Shown: positions 25,462-33,829, counted from the stretch's first letter. The stretch: 64,000 nucleotides of DNA from Streptococcus timonensis (GCF_900095845.1 NZ_FMIX01000004.1:503501-567500); one strand, 5' to 3'. Numbers and translations: made by a program. The notes: a model not told the origin generated them from the letters alone.

Positions 25462-25998
25462 TTATCTAGGGTAGCTCAATAATTTTATGAAATCATTTAT
25501 TTCATCTTCATTAAAGCCATTTTCAAGATATTCTTTCTCGTAAAAAATAAAATCTAATAAATATTTTCTTGAATAATCATCTAAATTATTTTTAATTTTC
25601 TCAACTTGCATAAAAAATTTATTAGGTTCTATTAATTTTGTTATTAGTACATTTAACTCAAAATCACAATTTTTGCTTAAAATATTTAGATTTTGAAAAA
25701 TCAAATCAGAAATATCCTGTTTTTGTAGGTCATTAAAGTTGAGTATAGATATTGCTCTCAGAAAATCAGAGATGCTTTGAACTACTATAAATTTATTATT
25801 GGATAATATACATTTAATAAATTTAAATTCATTCTCAGTAATTTCTATTTTATTTGGGAATATTTTTGATAATAAATACAATGCTCTACGTATATTTTTA
25901 GATGGTAGTGAATCTAGTAGTATAATTATTTGACTGAAATCTTCTTGTTCTAAAGAAGTTTCAATCATATTTTGTATATAAAAATCACTATTGCTCAT
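25462..25998 (-). CDS. Helical repeat immunity-type protein
   Basis: About 178 residues from the ATG at 25,998 (MSNSDFYIQNMIETSLEQED). All-helical, with units such as FSQIIILLDSLPSKNIRRAL and VVQSISDFLRAISILNFNDL that look HEAT-like. It follows a pretoxin remnant at 26,008. Good spacing with AGGAGCATG upstream. Confidence 0.6.
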   Translation of the reverse strand: MSNSDFYIQNMIETSLEQEDFSQIIILLDSLPSKNIRRALYLLSKIFPNKIEITENEFKFIKCILSNNKFIVVQSISDFLRAISILNFNDLQKQDISDLIFQNLNILSKNCDFELNVLITKLIEPNKFFMQVEKIKNNLDDYSRKYLLDFIFYEKEYLENGFNEDEINDFIKLLSYPR

Positions 25999-26007
25999 AA
26001 TTATCAT

Positions 26008-26400
26008 GCTCCTATATCAATATTAAACTTCACATTGTTCCTACAAGACTTCCTCCTACCACAAAAGCACCACATACTCCCGCCGTTGAATATATACAAA
26101 CACTAACTAGAACAACAGTTCCAACAAGGGCGACTGCTCATCAGCCACATTGCCGAAGTTCAGCGAGAATACCCGTCCGTTGCCGTTGGCGTCTTCCACC
26201 TCGTCCAGTGGGAAGAGGTGGAATCTTCATCAGAACCGTCTTCAGCAACCACCAAAGGGGCAAAATACAGCGCTATCGAACCGTCCAGAGAAGCAATGAC
26301 ATAATGCCCGTCCGGATTCTAACCGAGGAAGAATGGCGCATCGCCGAGATCGGCAAAGAGTGGGAAGGGGATGGGGGGAACGGAAGACGGAGCGGGTGGA
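26008..26400 (-). pseudogene. Pretoxin stub and Rhs scrap
   Basis: The part next to the immunity gene reads VALVGTVVLVSVCIYSTAGV, CGAFVVGGSLVGTM, a hydrophobic glycine-rich pretoxin piece. Further right (26,150-26,290) is an Rhs segment not seen elsewhere here: DGHYVIASLDGSIALYFAPL and, shifted, GRVFSLNFGNVADEQ. Beyond 26,300 I see only degenerate sequence up to 26,460. Confidence 0.5.
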
Positions 26401-26509
26401 GTCGGCCATGGAGTACTCCTGTTGGGGGATGGGGTTATCTAAAAATGTATTTCAAATAACCCTTTTATATTTTACAGGTAGTATTGAAGTTTGATTCCGT
26501 CTTGGCTAA

Positions 26510-26854
26510 TTAGTTATGCCATATGATTTCCCTTGCAGAGCCAAAAGTAACTTTACTAATATTTTTGCTAACAATAATTCTTTTGTCTAATTTCCCAGAA
26601 TATTTTGATTCTGCTAGTTTCTGAAATAAAACAACATTTAATTCATTGTCATTGTAAATAGTAGTTTCTATACTTGATATTCCCATTGCACTATTGCCAA
26701 GTAAACCTATCAAATGAGCTTCTCTATTTCCTTGAGCTCCAGTAATAGTAATTTTAAAATTCCAAATGTCATTAATATCAATTTCATTATTAGTTAACGA
26801 ACAACCAGATGATATTATACTCATAAGAAATGGGATAATTGCTTTAATTTTCAT
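26510..26854 (-). CDS. Lipoprotein immunity-type protein
   Basis: A 114-residue protein with a lipoprotein signal: MKIKAIIPFLMSIISSGCSL, lipobox ISSGC with Cys at 18. The mature part has GAQGNREAHLIGLLGNSAMG and ends TFGSAREIIWHN. An outer- or inner-membrane lipoprotein in the immunity position suggests the toxin acts in the periplasm. Its ATG lies 8 bases after the toxin-tail stop at 26,863. No family named. Confidence 0.65.
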   Translation of the reverse strand: MKIKAIIPFLMSIISSGCSLTNNEIDINDIWNFKITITGAQGNREAHLIGLLGNSAMGISSIETTIYNDNELNVVLFQKLAESKYSGKLDKRIIVSKNISKVTFGSAREIIWHN

Positions 26855-26862
26855 AATGAACC

Positions 26863-27300
26863 TTATGATGAATTTAATGATGAAGAACCTGAAGATCTAC
26901 CACTTGAGTGAATTGTTAGAGTACCAGATAAACCATAAATATCTATCCATAAGGTAGTATTAAATCCAAATTGATATAAATTAGTTTCCCTCCGAATCTA
27001 ATCGGATCCTGATTAACAAACCGATCCGCATCAGGCTTATAATACCTGAAGAAGTTGTAGTGCAAGCCCGTCTCACGATCGACATATTGGTTGTGCAGTC
27101 TGAACGTCTGGTGCACGTTCTTGTAAACCCGCTCATCCTTTTTCAGATGACACCAGACTGTGTAGTTGCCGAACCACAAGAGGTTGCCGTCTTTATCGGT
27201 CATCTCTCTTGGGATACCGATTTGGTCACAGTGGAAGTAGTGGGTTCGTTGTCAGCTTTCGCCGTCTTCGGTTGACCAGTCGTGGACTTGCGTCAAGGGT
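26863..27300 (-). pseudogene. Rhs tip with start of a secreted-type toxin
   Basis: The core reads [40 protein letters not shown] and RFVNQDPI, a frameshift, then NLYQFGFNTTLWIDIYGLSG. The tip begins TLTIHSSGRSSGSSSLNSS and stops at 26,863. This glycine/serine opening is the start of a larger toxin domain, so most of the toxin is deleted. A TGA replaces Arg in the GES-R-QQ block (27,248). Confidence 0.65.
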
Positions 27301-27362
27301 TCGTGCGTACCTCACATACCCTACGTCAGGGTTGGAGGTTTCATGGGGGCTATAGTTTGCTA
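27300..27362 (-). repeat. Cassette junction repeat, copy 11
   Basis: CGTACCTCACATACCCTACG, then GGGGGCTATAGTTTGCTAAT; ends at the immunity stop (27,360). Confidence 0.75.
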
Positions 27363-27752
27363 ATTTTGGTTCGATTCCTGATATTTTGTTATATCAGAAA
27401 TAGTGATATCTTCATTATTAAACATATCATCCCAAATTTGCTTATAAAGTTCTTTTGCGGTCATTTGTTGAGGTATTTCAAAGGCTGCGTCGGTACTAGG
27501 AAATTGATCATGTAGTCGTTCTTCTGTCCAGAAATTTAATCCAAATCTCAAACTTTCTTTAATTTTGAATTGGGTTGATATTGTAAAATTTTGATACTCG
27601 GGGTACAGATATTCTTTGACTAATCTCTTTACGCTATCTCGATTAACCAAATTCAGACCTGATAAGTCTTCAAGTTTGCTATCTATACCTTCGTGTAATA
27701 GTCCAAGAAAAAGTCTGATATATTCAGGACTGACTTTATACTTTTTATTCAT
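27360..27752 (-). CDS. Unrecognised immunity-type protein
   Basis: A 130-residue helical protein starting MNKKYKVSPEYIRLFLGLLH. Block LVKEYLYPEYQNFTISTQFK in the middle and acidic C-terminus. No family named. Its ATG overlaps the stop of a toxin tail (AAATGAAT at 27,752). Confidence 0.6.
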   Translation of the reverse strand: MNKKYKVSPEYIRLFLGLLHEGIDSKLEDLSGLNLVNRDSVKRLVKEYLYPEYQNFTISTQFKIKESLRFGLNFWTEERLHDQFPSTDAAFEIPQQMTAKELYKQIWDDMFNNEDITISDITKYQESNQN

Positions 27753-27830
27753 TTAAATATCCCCCGAATTGAAACTAATTGACCAACTTTATTGAATATG
27801 GCTTGTACTTGAGATGTTTGGATTAAGGGT
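27749..27830 (-). pseudogene. Toxin tail
   Basis: About 26 codons: LIQTSQVQAIFNKVGQLVSI-RGIFK, stop overlapping the immunity start. The sequence up to 27,897 is a short shared tail element (ACCTACGTTTACTTATTGCT). Confidence 0.45.
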
Positions 27831-27897
27831 CCTCTTTGTTGGAATTCAATCCAAACTATAGTAGACTGAACTCAGTTCAACCTACGTTTACTTATTG

Positions 27898-28131
27898 CTA
27901 TTCATATATTCGTGAGGCATTCAAAATGTCTGCTAACATACTCCAATTTAAAGTTTTGTTGTTATATTCTCTCATACCTATATTTTTATAGTATCCATCC
28001 ATATCTTCAATCCAATTTTTCATGGCTTCTAAAAAGCTATCTAGTGTATTATTTTCAAAATCTTCTGTATGAATTTCAGTAATGAATTCTTTTAAAAAAA
28101 CTAGAAAGTCATCTCTATTTTTAATTTCCAT
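27898..28131 (-). CDS. DUF7660 immunity-type protein
   Basis: About 77 residues from the ATG at 28,131 (MEIKNRDDFLVFLKEFITEI); the frame extends to 28,152 but GAGGAGGACT lies between. FENNTLDSFLEAMKNWIEDMDGYYKN then WSMLADILNASRIYE fit DUF7660 (W..L...L.A...WieDmdGyy). Small acidic cytoplasmic protein. It lies 7 bases from the neighbour's stop, so the two form a pair. Confidence 0.75.
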   Translation of the reverse strand: MEIKNRDDFLVFLKEFITEIHTEDFENNTLDSFLEAMKNWIEDMDGYYKNIGMREYNNKTLNWSMLADILNASRIYE

Positions 28132-28157
28132 AATATAGTCCTCCTCGAGCAATGTCT

Positions 28158-28195
28158 TTCAGACGGCCTCAAAAGAGATATTGAGGCCGTCTGAA
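28158..28195 (-). terminator. Inverted DUS pair (AG dialect) overlapping a gene end
   Basis: TTCAGACGGCCT (28,158-28,169) and AGGCCGTCTGAA (28,184-28,195): 12-base perfect stem, 14-base loop. Here the bases are GGCC where most copies in the window have GACC. The last 13 codons of the gene 28,159-28,530 are read from it. Confidence 0.8.
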
Positions 28196-28530
28196 AATAT
28201 AAAATTACTTTTTCGTAGCACGAATTTTTTTTTCAACCCATTCTCCAAAATAGTAACTTTCTCGGGAGGAGTTCCCCTATCCAAAGCATTCCACCAGTTA
28301 TTTACTGGTTTAACAAATAATTGGAATCCTTCATCGGTTACATTGGATTTTCGGATGATCAAATCTTCTTTGATAGAGCCATCCTCATTAAATGGGTCAA
28401 TATCAACAAGTAAGTTATTGTTTTTGAGAAACGTCATAAGTGCAATAGACATTCTGATAATATCTTCACGATAATCTTCATCAGCATTTGCTTCCCAAAA
28501 TGTCTTAAAATTAAATAATGTCATATCCAT
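28159..28530 (-). CDS. Unrecognised immunity-type protein with DUS-encoded end
   Basis: A 123-residue protein: MDMTLFNFKTFWEANADEDY, then IALMTFLKNNNLLVDIDPFN and VKPVNNWWNALDRGTPPEK. No family named. The C-terminus FSDGLNISFEAV and the stop TGA come from the inverted DUS pair, so the native end was probably replaced by the hairpin. Start at 28,530 has GGAGATTATC upstream; a second ATG lies two codons in. Confidence 0.6.
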   Translation of the reverse strand: MDMTLFNFKTFWEANADEDYREDIIRMSIALMTFLKNNNLLVDIDPFNEDGSIKEDLIIRKSNVTDEGFQLFVKPVNNWWNALDRGTPPEKVTILENGLKKKFVLRKSNFIFSDGLNISFEAV

Positions 28531-28649
28531 GATAATCTCCTAAGGTAGTCTAATAATTTCAAATAATTCATCTGAAGGTGACGGAAGTGAGGTTGTGCGT
28601 CGCATTCGGGTTAGGCGATTTGACAGAGGTCGTCTGAAAGGCAGAAACT

Positions 28650-28712
28650 GCGTGCGTACCGCACACACCTTACGTCGGGATTGGAAGTTTCATGTGGTCT
28701 ACGGCTTGCTAT
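28650..28712 (-). repeat. Cassette junction repeat, copy 12
   Basis: GTACCGCACACACCTTACGT, then ATGTGGTCTACGGCTTGCTA. An exact AGGTCGTCTGAA at 28,627-28,638 lies on its left instead of a core. Confidence 0.8.
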
Positions 28713-28725
28713 GGCTTACTTGTGA

Positions 28726-29577
28726 TTACCAGCTAGTAATAGGTCTATGCAAATTTACCCAAAATTTTAATAATGATTGTTCAAAAAAACGAAATTCGGA
28801 CAGATCTTTTTCTACAACTAGACCTAATTCTTTGAAAAGATATTTAGATTTCGTTCTCTCAATAACATCATATTGACTTAATAGCTCAGCAAGCCCTTTT
28901 TTTGATGATATATTGATTTCATTATAGTATATTGCAAGCTCTACTTTCTTATCATTGAAAATTGTAACCTCAGTTAACTTTTCATTATCAAACCTTAGTA
29001 CAAAATTGTTTATCTCTATAATATTTTTTACCTTCGGGATAACATTGTTTGATATGTCATATTTTTTTATAACATCTGATAGAGAACAATTTAATTCAAA
29101 ATCGCCTATGCTCTTATAAGGAATAAATATTAATTTTTCATGATTTAAAGTTGGGTTTTTAAGTTTACTTTTTTGAAAGTATGAGTACTTTTTACCTTTA
29201 TTATCATATAAATCTCTTATAGTCTCATCGTAAATTAATATCTGCAGAAACAAATTATCCTTATAGTCAACATATAAAACTAAATTATACTTTGGAAAAA
29301 TATAAAAATAATTTTCTTCATCCGAAACTTCTATTAGAGGATCCTCCTCTTCTAAAAATTTTTCAAGATTTGAAAAGTTAATAACTTTTCCATTTAAGCA
29401 AAATTCATCACAATTCCTCAAGGAAGATACAGTAATCAATTCTGAATCAGATTGTATCTTGTGTTTTCTATCAAACTCTAATGAATAATTGGGATTGTTT
29501 AAAATAACATCATCAAAGTCAGCCTTTTTTTGACCCAATACAATTCCATCCAATGAATTATTTAATATTTTCAACAT
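28726..29577 (-). CDS. Two-domain immunity-type protein
   Basis: A 283-residue protein. The second half (IPYKSIGDFELNCSLSDVIK, then NNFVLRFDNEKLTEVTIF, and YLFKELGLVVEKDLSEFRFF) matches the whole length of the gene at 42,940-43,356 by eye. The first half (MLKILNNSLDGIVLGQKKAD) looks like a diverged copy of the same unit. No family named. It ends beside the junction repeat and starts with TATCCTTTCC; a toxin is not present. Confidence 0.65.
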   Translation of the reverse strand: MLKILNNSLDGIVLGQKKADFDDVILNNPNYSLEFDRKHKIQSDSELITVSSLRNCDEFCLNGKVINFSNLEKFLEEEDPLIEVSDEENYFYIFPKYNLVLYVDYKDNLFLQILIYDETIRDLYDNKGKKYSYFQKSKLKNPTLNHEKLIFIPYKSIGDFELNCSLSDVIKKYDISNNVIPKVKNIIEINNFVLRFDNEKLTEVTIFNDKKVELAIYYNEINISSKKGLAELLSQYDVIERTKSKYLFKELGLVVEKDLSEFRFFEQSLLKFWVNLHRPITSW

Positions 29578-29693
29578 AATATATATCCTTTCCTGTATTC
29601 GTCTATGTCAATTAGCTTCTCAGCCATCAGGAAAAACGACCTCTAGATAGAATGCCATTGCTAATGGTAATGAGATTGTTAAAGAACAAATGT

Positions 29694-29731
29694 TTCATAC
29701 GACCTCAAAGAAGATAGTAAGGTCGTCTGAA
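29694..29731 (-). terminator. Inverted DUS pair, one arm degenerate
   Basis: TTCATACGACCT (one mismatch, 29,694-29,705) and AGGTCGTCTGAA (29,720-29,731). Preceded at 29,668 by TAATGAGATTGTTAAAGAAC. Confidence 0.7.
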
Positions 29732-29744
29732 AAGTGGAAACCGC

Positions 29745-29810
29745 GTGCGTGCGTACCGTACACACCCTACGTCAGGACGGAAGGTTTTGTGCGGGCTACG
29801 ACTTGCTATA
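29745..29810 (-). repeat. Cassette junction repeat, copy 13
   Basis: CGTACCGTACACACCCTACG, then GTGCGGGCTACGACTTGCTA. Beside the inverted DUS pair, no core between. Confidence 0.8.
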
Positions 29811-29818
29811 AATTTTTG

Positions 29819-30307
29819 TTAATTAGCCCACGTTTTTATATCATCTCTATAAGAATCTATTTTTTCTAGCTCCTGAAAATACTCATCAGAACCATTGCTT
29901 CTATTTTTTTTTGCACATAATAATCTAATTAATGAAGATGTTAAATCAATCATATCCATATTTTGATATTCTTTATCCAATAAGAAATTAGATATCTTTC
30001 TAAAATCTTCTTTCCCCAAATCAAAAAACGTTAACAGCTGTGCTGCAATAGATAAGGTCATCTCTTCATTATCTATGTATTTTTCTACTATTAGTTTTAC
30101 TATTTTATCTTTTGTTTCTCTATTATCATGCCGAAATCTAGATAAAAATTTTAATATTTCAACTTTTACAAATTCATCTACATTTATAGAAAATAGTTCT
30201 TCTTCCAAATAATTCAAAAATTCTACAGACGGATTACCATCAAAATTATCGAGAAAATCCATTTTGCCATCATCATCCATTTTTTTATAATGTTCTATAC
30301 TTTTCAT
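29819..30307 (-). CDS. Immunity-type protein paired with Ntox15-like toxin
   Basis: A 162-residue, all-helical protein starting [20 protein letters not shown], with units [20 protein letters not shown] and [20 protein letters not shown] that look HEAT-like. It overlaps the toxin gene end by 23 bases, the tightest toxin-immunity link in the array. It should bind the toxin in the cytoplasm. Tde-type DNases in other bacteria also have a dedicated immunity partner, of other families. Confidence 0.7.
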   Translation of the reverse strand: MKSIEHYKKMDDDGKMDFLDNFDGNPSVEFLNYLEEELFSINVDEFVKVEILKFLSRFRHDNRETKDKIVKLIVEKYIDNEEMTLSIAAQLLTFFDLGKEDFRKISNFLLDKEYQNMDMIDLTSSLIRLLCAKKNRSNGSDEYFQELEKIDSYRDDIKTWAN

Positions 30308-31019
30308 ACTTAAATTCCTTTAAATATAATGTTAAAAATATTAAATCAATATACCTCTTCAATTTTAATTGATACGTAATTTTAGTTGTTTCGTCAGGCA
30401 TTTTTAATATATTCCTAGCTATTCTATCTGCTTGTCCTCCCCAAATAGAGTTTATAAGTTTGTCACCTACCTTCGTTACATCCGTTGGCTTGCCTCCTGT
30501 CCTCATATCCGGCTCATGTAGCCATGCCTTACAATCACCAGCAGGTTCTAATGTTTTGACAAAATTACGTCTTTCTTTTTCTACATCTTCGTTGTAAGTC
30601 CTAATTCTAGCTTTTAATCCAATCATACTCTCTTCTTGAATAATTTTATTCATAGCCTTTATTTGTCCTCTAATTTGCCTACGCAGTTCTGATATATTAG
30701 TATTTTTATCTGGTTTTATTGTATGACGATAAGTCAAACGAGCAAGCCCCCAATAATCAATCCAAATCTGCGCATTAGGCACAAAGAGATACAGATTCTC
30801 CCCACCCAACAACCCAATCGGGTCCTGATTCATAAACCTCACGGCCTCGGGCTCGTAATACCGCATCAGGTTGTAGTGCAGCCCGGTTTCTTCATCGAAG
30901 TATTGGTTTTTCAATCGGAAGAGTTTGTGAGCAGTTTCGGATATGTTGGTTTCACTCTTCAGGTTACCCCAACCGTAATAATTGCCGAACCAAACTAGGT
31001 TGCCATCCTTATCGGTCAT
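30285..31019 (-). CDS. Rhs tip with Ntox15 (Tde-like) DNase domain
   Basis: A 244-residue frame: core [55 protein letters not shown] (residues 1-100), then the tip from [14 protein letters not shown] to the end. The tip has [20 protein letters not shown] with HEPD, the H-x-x-D signature of Ntox15/Tde DNases, and [18 protein letters not shown]. The toxin part is uninterrupted. It starts at an internal core ATG; upstream, the core has a stop (TGA for Arg at about 31,074), so no complete Rhs is made from here. Confidence 0.75.
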   Translation of the reverse strand: MTDKDGNLVWFGNYYGWGNLKSETNISETAHKLFRLKNQYFDEETGLHYNLMRYYEPEAVRFMNQDPIGLLGGENLYLFVPNAQIWIDYWGLARLTYRHTIKPDKNTNISELRRQIRGQIKAMNKIIQEESMIGLKARIRTYNEDVEKERRNFVKTLEPAGDCKAWLHEPDMRTGGKPTDVTKVGDKLINSIWGGQADRIARNILKMPDETTKITYQLKLKRYIDLIFLTLYLKEFKYEKYRTL

Positions 31020-31190
31020 CTCTCTCGGGATGCCGATTTGGTCGCAGTGGAAGTAGTGGGTTTGTTGTCAGCTTTCGCCGTCTTCGGTTGACCGGTCGTG
31101 GACTTCGCCAAGGGTTCATAGCTTTCGGGATCGGTGTAGATATAGGTATATTTGCCGTCCCAAACGAAGCGGGTTTCATCTTCGAGGTCG
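31020..31190 (-). pseudogene. Rhs core remnant
   Basis: Contains TYIYTDPESYEPL and [16 protein letters not shown] with a TGA in the ES-R-QQ block. The same TGA is present at 27,248, so these two fragments share an ancestor. Confidence 0.7.
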
Positions 31191-31209
31191 TCTGAAAGGC
31201 AGAAACTGC

Positions 31210-31272
31210 ATAGGAACGTACTGCACTCACCACGCCAGAATTAAAAGTTTTATATATGTTACGCCTTGCTGG
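31210..31272 (-). repeat. Cassette junction repeat, copy 14 (diverged)
   Basis: ACTGCACTCACCACGCCAGA, then TGTTACGCCTTGCTGGC; AGGTCGTCTGAA at 31,186 on its left. Confidence 0.6.
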
Positions 31273-31306
31273 CGTTGGTAACCCAAACTACTCTTGCAGA
31301 CTACAT

Positions 31307-31639
31307 TTACAATAAATCAATGATATCCAAAGCTAAAATATCTTTTTTTGTGAGCTTTTTCCTGTCTTTATGCCTTAGATTTAATTTTACATTTTTGAAT
31401 TTTATATTATCTATAAAAGAAAATTGATAAATTTTATTCTCTGTTTTATTAAAAATATACCCATAATATTTATTTTCATAGGTAGAATTTTCAACAAATT
31501 CTAGAAAGTAAATAACAGAATGTGGAGGAAAATGTTCTATTACGGCTTTTACCAAGTTTCTTTTTTCAGAATGTACATATTCATTAGTATCTAAAATATC
31601 TTCTAATAAGATTTCATTTGATAAATTTAGTGGTTCCAT
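31307..31639 (-). CDS. Immunity-type protein, paralogue of 32,876-33,256
   Basis: A 110-residue protein: MEPLNLSNEILLEDILDTNE, VIYFLEFVENSTYENKYYGY, IFNKTENKIYQFSFID and ending TKKDILALDIIDLL. The order FxxFVE...YYGY-NKT-KIY and -DILxLxIIDLL is the same as in 32,876-33,256. Family not named. It follows a toxin tail at 31,650. Confidence 0.65.
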   Translation of the reverse strand: MEPLNLSNEILLEDILDTNEYVHSEKRNLVKAVIEHFPPHSVIYFLEFVENSTYENKYYGYIFNKTENKIYQFSFIDNIKFKNVKLNLRHKDRKKLTKKDILALDIIDLL

Positions 31640-31649
31640 AAAAATCCTT

Positions 31650-31740
31650 ATTTTTTAAATGCGGTAATTACACGGCGTAGTATACCCATACGTTTAGCAC
31701 CTTTTTGAGAACTGCCACACATAGGTCTACTTGCAGCCAT
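31650..31740 (-). pseudogene. Toxin tail
   Basis: Frame reads MAASRPMCGSSQKGAKRMGI, LRRVITAFKK, stop at about 31,650, ten bases ahead of the immunity ATG. Basic C-terminus. The stretch 31,740-31,912 holds a weak YNAQWLQ core echo and degenerate DUS pairs; I see no gene. Confidence 0.5.
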
Positions 31741-31912
31741 TGGGCGTTGTAGCCGTAGTTTGTGGTGTAACCAACAAGAGAGAATTTTGGTAGAGTTCGC
31801 GTGAAAGTATGTTTTCAGACGAACTCTACATCAATCAGTAATGAAATTGCTAAAGAATCGATAGCTCAGAGGCCTTCAGAGAAGATTTAGATGTCGCTTA
31901 AAAAGTAGAAGG

Positions 31913-31977
31913 CGCGTGTATGTTACGCACATCCCCCATACCATAATTAAAAGTTTCATACAGGCTACAGTTTGCTT
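31913..31977 (-). repeat. Cassette junction repeat, copy 15 (diverged)
   Basis: GTTACGCACATCCCCCATAC, then ACAGGCTACAGTTTGCTTTT. Confidence 0.65.
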
Positions 31978-31981
31978 TTTT

Positions 31982-32221
31982 TCATTCGAAAGAAAATTTT
32001 AACATTTTTGATAACCGATTTATAAAATATAGAATTGCCAAATGTTCATCTTGGTAACAGTATTCTTCGGTTCTCAATCCTCTTTCAGAATAGAATATAT
32101 GCCATTTTTTATTTTCTTCAACAATACATAATGATTCATCATTTACTTCATTGATTGAGTAACTATCTTCTGGTACTCCTTTACTTTTAAGATATGAATT
32201 CAATTCATTAATTTTTAACAT
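31982..32221 (-). CDS. Immunity protein for a TNT-type toxin
   Basis: A 79-residue protein: MLKINELNSYLKSKGVPEDS, LCIVEENKKWHIFYSERGLR and EEYCYQDEHLAILYFINRLS. The order (short helix with YL-SKGVP-D-YS, then a WxxxYSERG strand pair, then a helix) is one I associate with partners of TNT-domain toxins. Its ATG overlaps the last residues of the TNT remnant. It stays intact although the toxin is dead. Confidence 0.65.
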   Translation of the reverse strand: MLKINELNSYLKSKGVPEDSYSINEVNDESLCIVEENKKWHIFYSERGLRTEEYCYQDEHLAILYFINRLSKMLKFSFE

Positions 32222-32440
32222 TTTCCTATTTTCACCTCTTCCAGATGCCCAGATTCTATATGATTTAACAGATTTTGGTAATTCATACTGTGTCCCTAAT
32301 CCAATCTAACCGAATCACGGCATAATTTTACTTGCAGCTACATTATCAATTGGTTCCAGTACCCTATATATGGTATAAGGCTTTCCATTAGAACCAGGAG
32401 GCAAGACTCTCATAGGATATGGTGTTCCTACTGGAGATAC
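32222..32440 (-). pseudogene. TNT-domain (NAD glycohydrolase) toxin remnant
   Basis: Frame: [38 protein letters not shown], stop, FG, stop, IGLGTQYELPKSVK, SYRIWASGRGENRK. The family reads P-W-F-G-Q-(P/I)-G-x-G-T-Q-Y here, so the Trp is TGA and the Gln is TAG. In the M. tuberculosis TNT domain that Gln is an active-site residue. The N-terminal part of the domain is missing too: Rhs core meets it out of frame at GGDNLYLQ. Confidence 0.75.
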
Positions 32441-32765
32441 AGATTGTCTCCGCCTGAAAGCCCAATCGGGTCCTGATTCACAAACCAACCTGCATCAGGC
32501 TTATAATACCTGAAGAAGTTGTAATGCAGCCCCGTTTCACGATCGGCGTACTTGTTTTGCAGGCGGAAGGGTTGGTATGCGCATCTTTATAAACCCGCTC
32601 ATCCTTTTTCAGACGACCCCAGCCGGTATAGTTGCCGAACCACAAAAGGTTGCCGTCCTTATCGGTCATCTCATGCGGGATGCCGATTTGGTCGCAGTGG
32701 AAGAAGTGGGTTTGTTGTCTACTTTCGCCGTCTGAGTTGATGTGGTTTTGATAGGCGAAACCGCG
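32441..32765 (-). pseudogene. Rhs core remnant
   Basis: Blocks [61 protein letters not shown], then a one-base change and [30 protein letters not shown]. Confidence 0.75.
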
Positions 32766-32830
32766 CGCGTACGTACCGCACATATCCTACGTCAGGACTG
32801 AAGATCTCATACAGGCTAAGGCTTTCTACT
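32766..32830 (-). repeat. Cassette junction repeat, copy 16
   Basis: GTACCGCACATATCCTACGT, then TACAGGCTAAGGCTTTCTAC. Confidence 0.7.
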
Positions 32831-32875
32831 ACTTGCTTACATAAAAGTACGAGACCAATCATAGGTATATCTAGA

Positions 32876-33256
32876 TTACAATAAATCTATTATAGGTAAT
32901 TCGAGAATATCTTTCGTTGTTAACTCTCCAATTTTCTTTTCAATAAGAGACAACTTCCTATTTTTCACTAATTTGTCATCATGGAACACATATTCGTAGA
33001 TTTTTCCATTTGTTTTATTATAGACATATCCATAATAATCATCCTGATTATCCTCATCTTCAACAAAATTCATAAAGAATACTTCATCGTCTTGCTTTAA
33101 TCTCTCTATTACTGCACTGTATAAATTTGGCACCTCATTTACTACAAAATTTGTACATTCTAAAACACTTTCCAGCAAAATTTTAGAAGTTAATTCCTCA
33201 GACTCCATCAACTCAACTCCTATCTTTCTAAATAGTCTACTCAGGCTTGCATCCAT
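32876..33256 (-). CDS. Immunity-type protein, paralogue of 31,307-31,639
   Basis: A 126-residue protein: MDASLSRLFRKIGVELMESE, then VFFMNFVEDEDNQDDYYGYV, YNKTNGKIYEYVFHD and TTKDILELPIIDLL at the end. Longer N-terminus than its paralogue; a start at Met17 would equalise them. It abuts the gene at 33,257 (1-base gap), so the two are co-translated. Confidence 0.65.
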   Translation of the reverse strand: MDASLSRLFRKIGVELMESEELTSKILLESVLECTNFVVNEVPNLYSAVIERLKQDDEVFFMNFVEDEDNQDDYYGYVYNKTNGKIYEYVFHDDKLVKNRKLSLIEKKIGELTTKDILELPIIDLL

Positions 33257-33802
33257 TTATCTATATTTCTTAATATCCTGTAAGGTAATTATACTATTTC
33301 TTAAATCTTCTAAAAATAACAATTGAATTTCATATTCACGTTTTAAATTTTCGTCCTCTATTTTGCCATCTTCGGAATATGGGAAATTCGCTAAAGCATC
33401 TTTCCAGTTAATTATGTTTTCAGCACATGCAGCAAAGTAATAACTATCAGATGATTTTTGTTGTATACCTAGTAACATATTTCGAATTGAAGCTAATAAT
33501 TCTATAGTTCCTTGTGTTTCTATCATATCATTCAATGGATCATCATCATCCCAATTTATATCTTCTATAGCTTTTTGAGAGATTCCAATATTTATTTGGG
33601 AGAAATCATACCAACCAGCTTTAATGATAGCATCACAGAGTTGGTAGTTCACATTTGAATTAGTTATTTTAGTCATATTTTCTTTTATTTTTTTCTCAAG
33701 GAGCAGTGCATTACAGCACCAAGCTGAAAATTTACATTTCTTTTGTAAATCAATTTGATCTAAAAGAGATTGTACTCTTTCAATATGCAATTCTATATTC
33801 AT
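33257..33802 (-). CDS. Unrecognised immunity-type protein
   Basis: About 181 residues from the ATG at 33,802 (MNIELHIERVQSLLDQIDLQ), or 186 from 33,817. The helical layout with KCKFSAWCCNALLLEKKIKE and YFAACAENIINWKDALANFP faintly resembles DUF416, but I would not assign it. Followed directly by the gene at 32,876, giving two immunity genes in a row without a core between. Confidence 0.6.
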   Translation of the reverse strand: MNIELHIERVQSLLDQIDLQKKCKFSAWCCNALLLEKKIKENMTKITNSNVNYQLCDAIIKAGWYDFSQINIGISQKAIEDINWDDDDPLNDMIETQGTIELLASIRNMLLGIQQKSSDSYYFAACAENIINWKDALANFPYSEDGKIEDENLKREYEIQLLFLEDLRNSIITLQDIKKYR

Positions 33803-33829
33803 AATTTTTTCTTTCATTAATCATATACA

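Noticed and set aside
26208..26459. Plus-strand 83-codon frame, Arg/Gly-rich
   Set aside because: It runs against an Rhs scrap (DGHYVIASLDGS on the minus strand); composition is that of a shadow frame.
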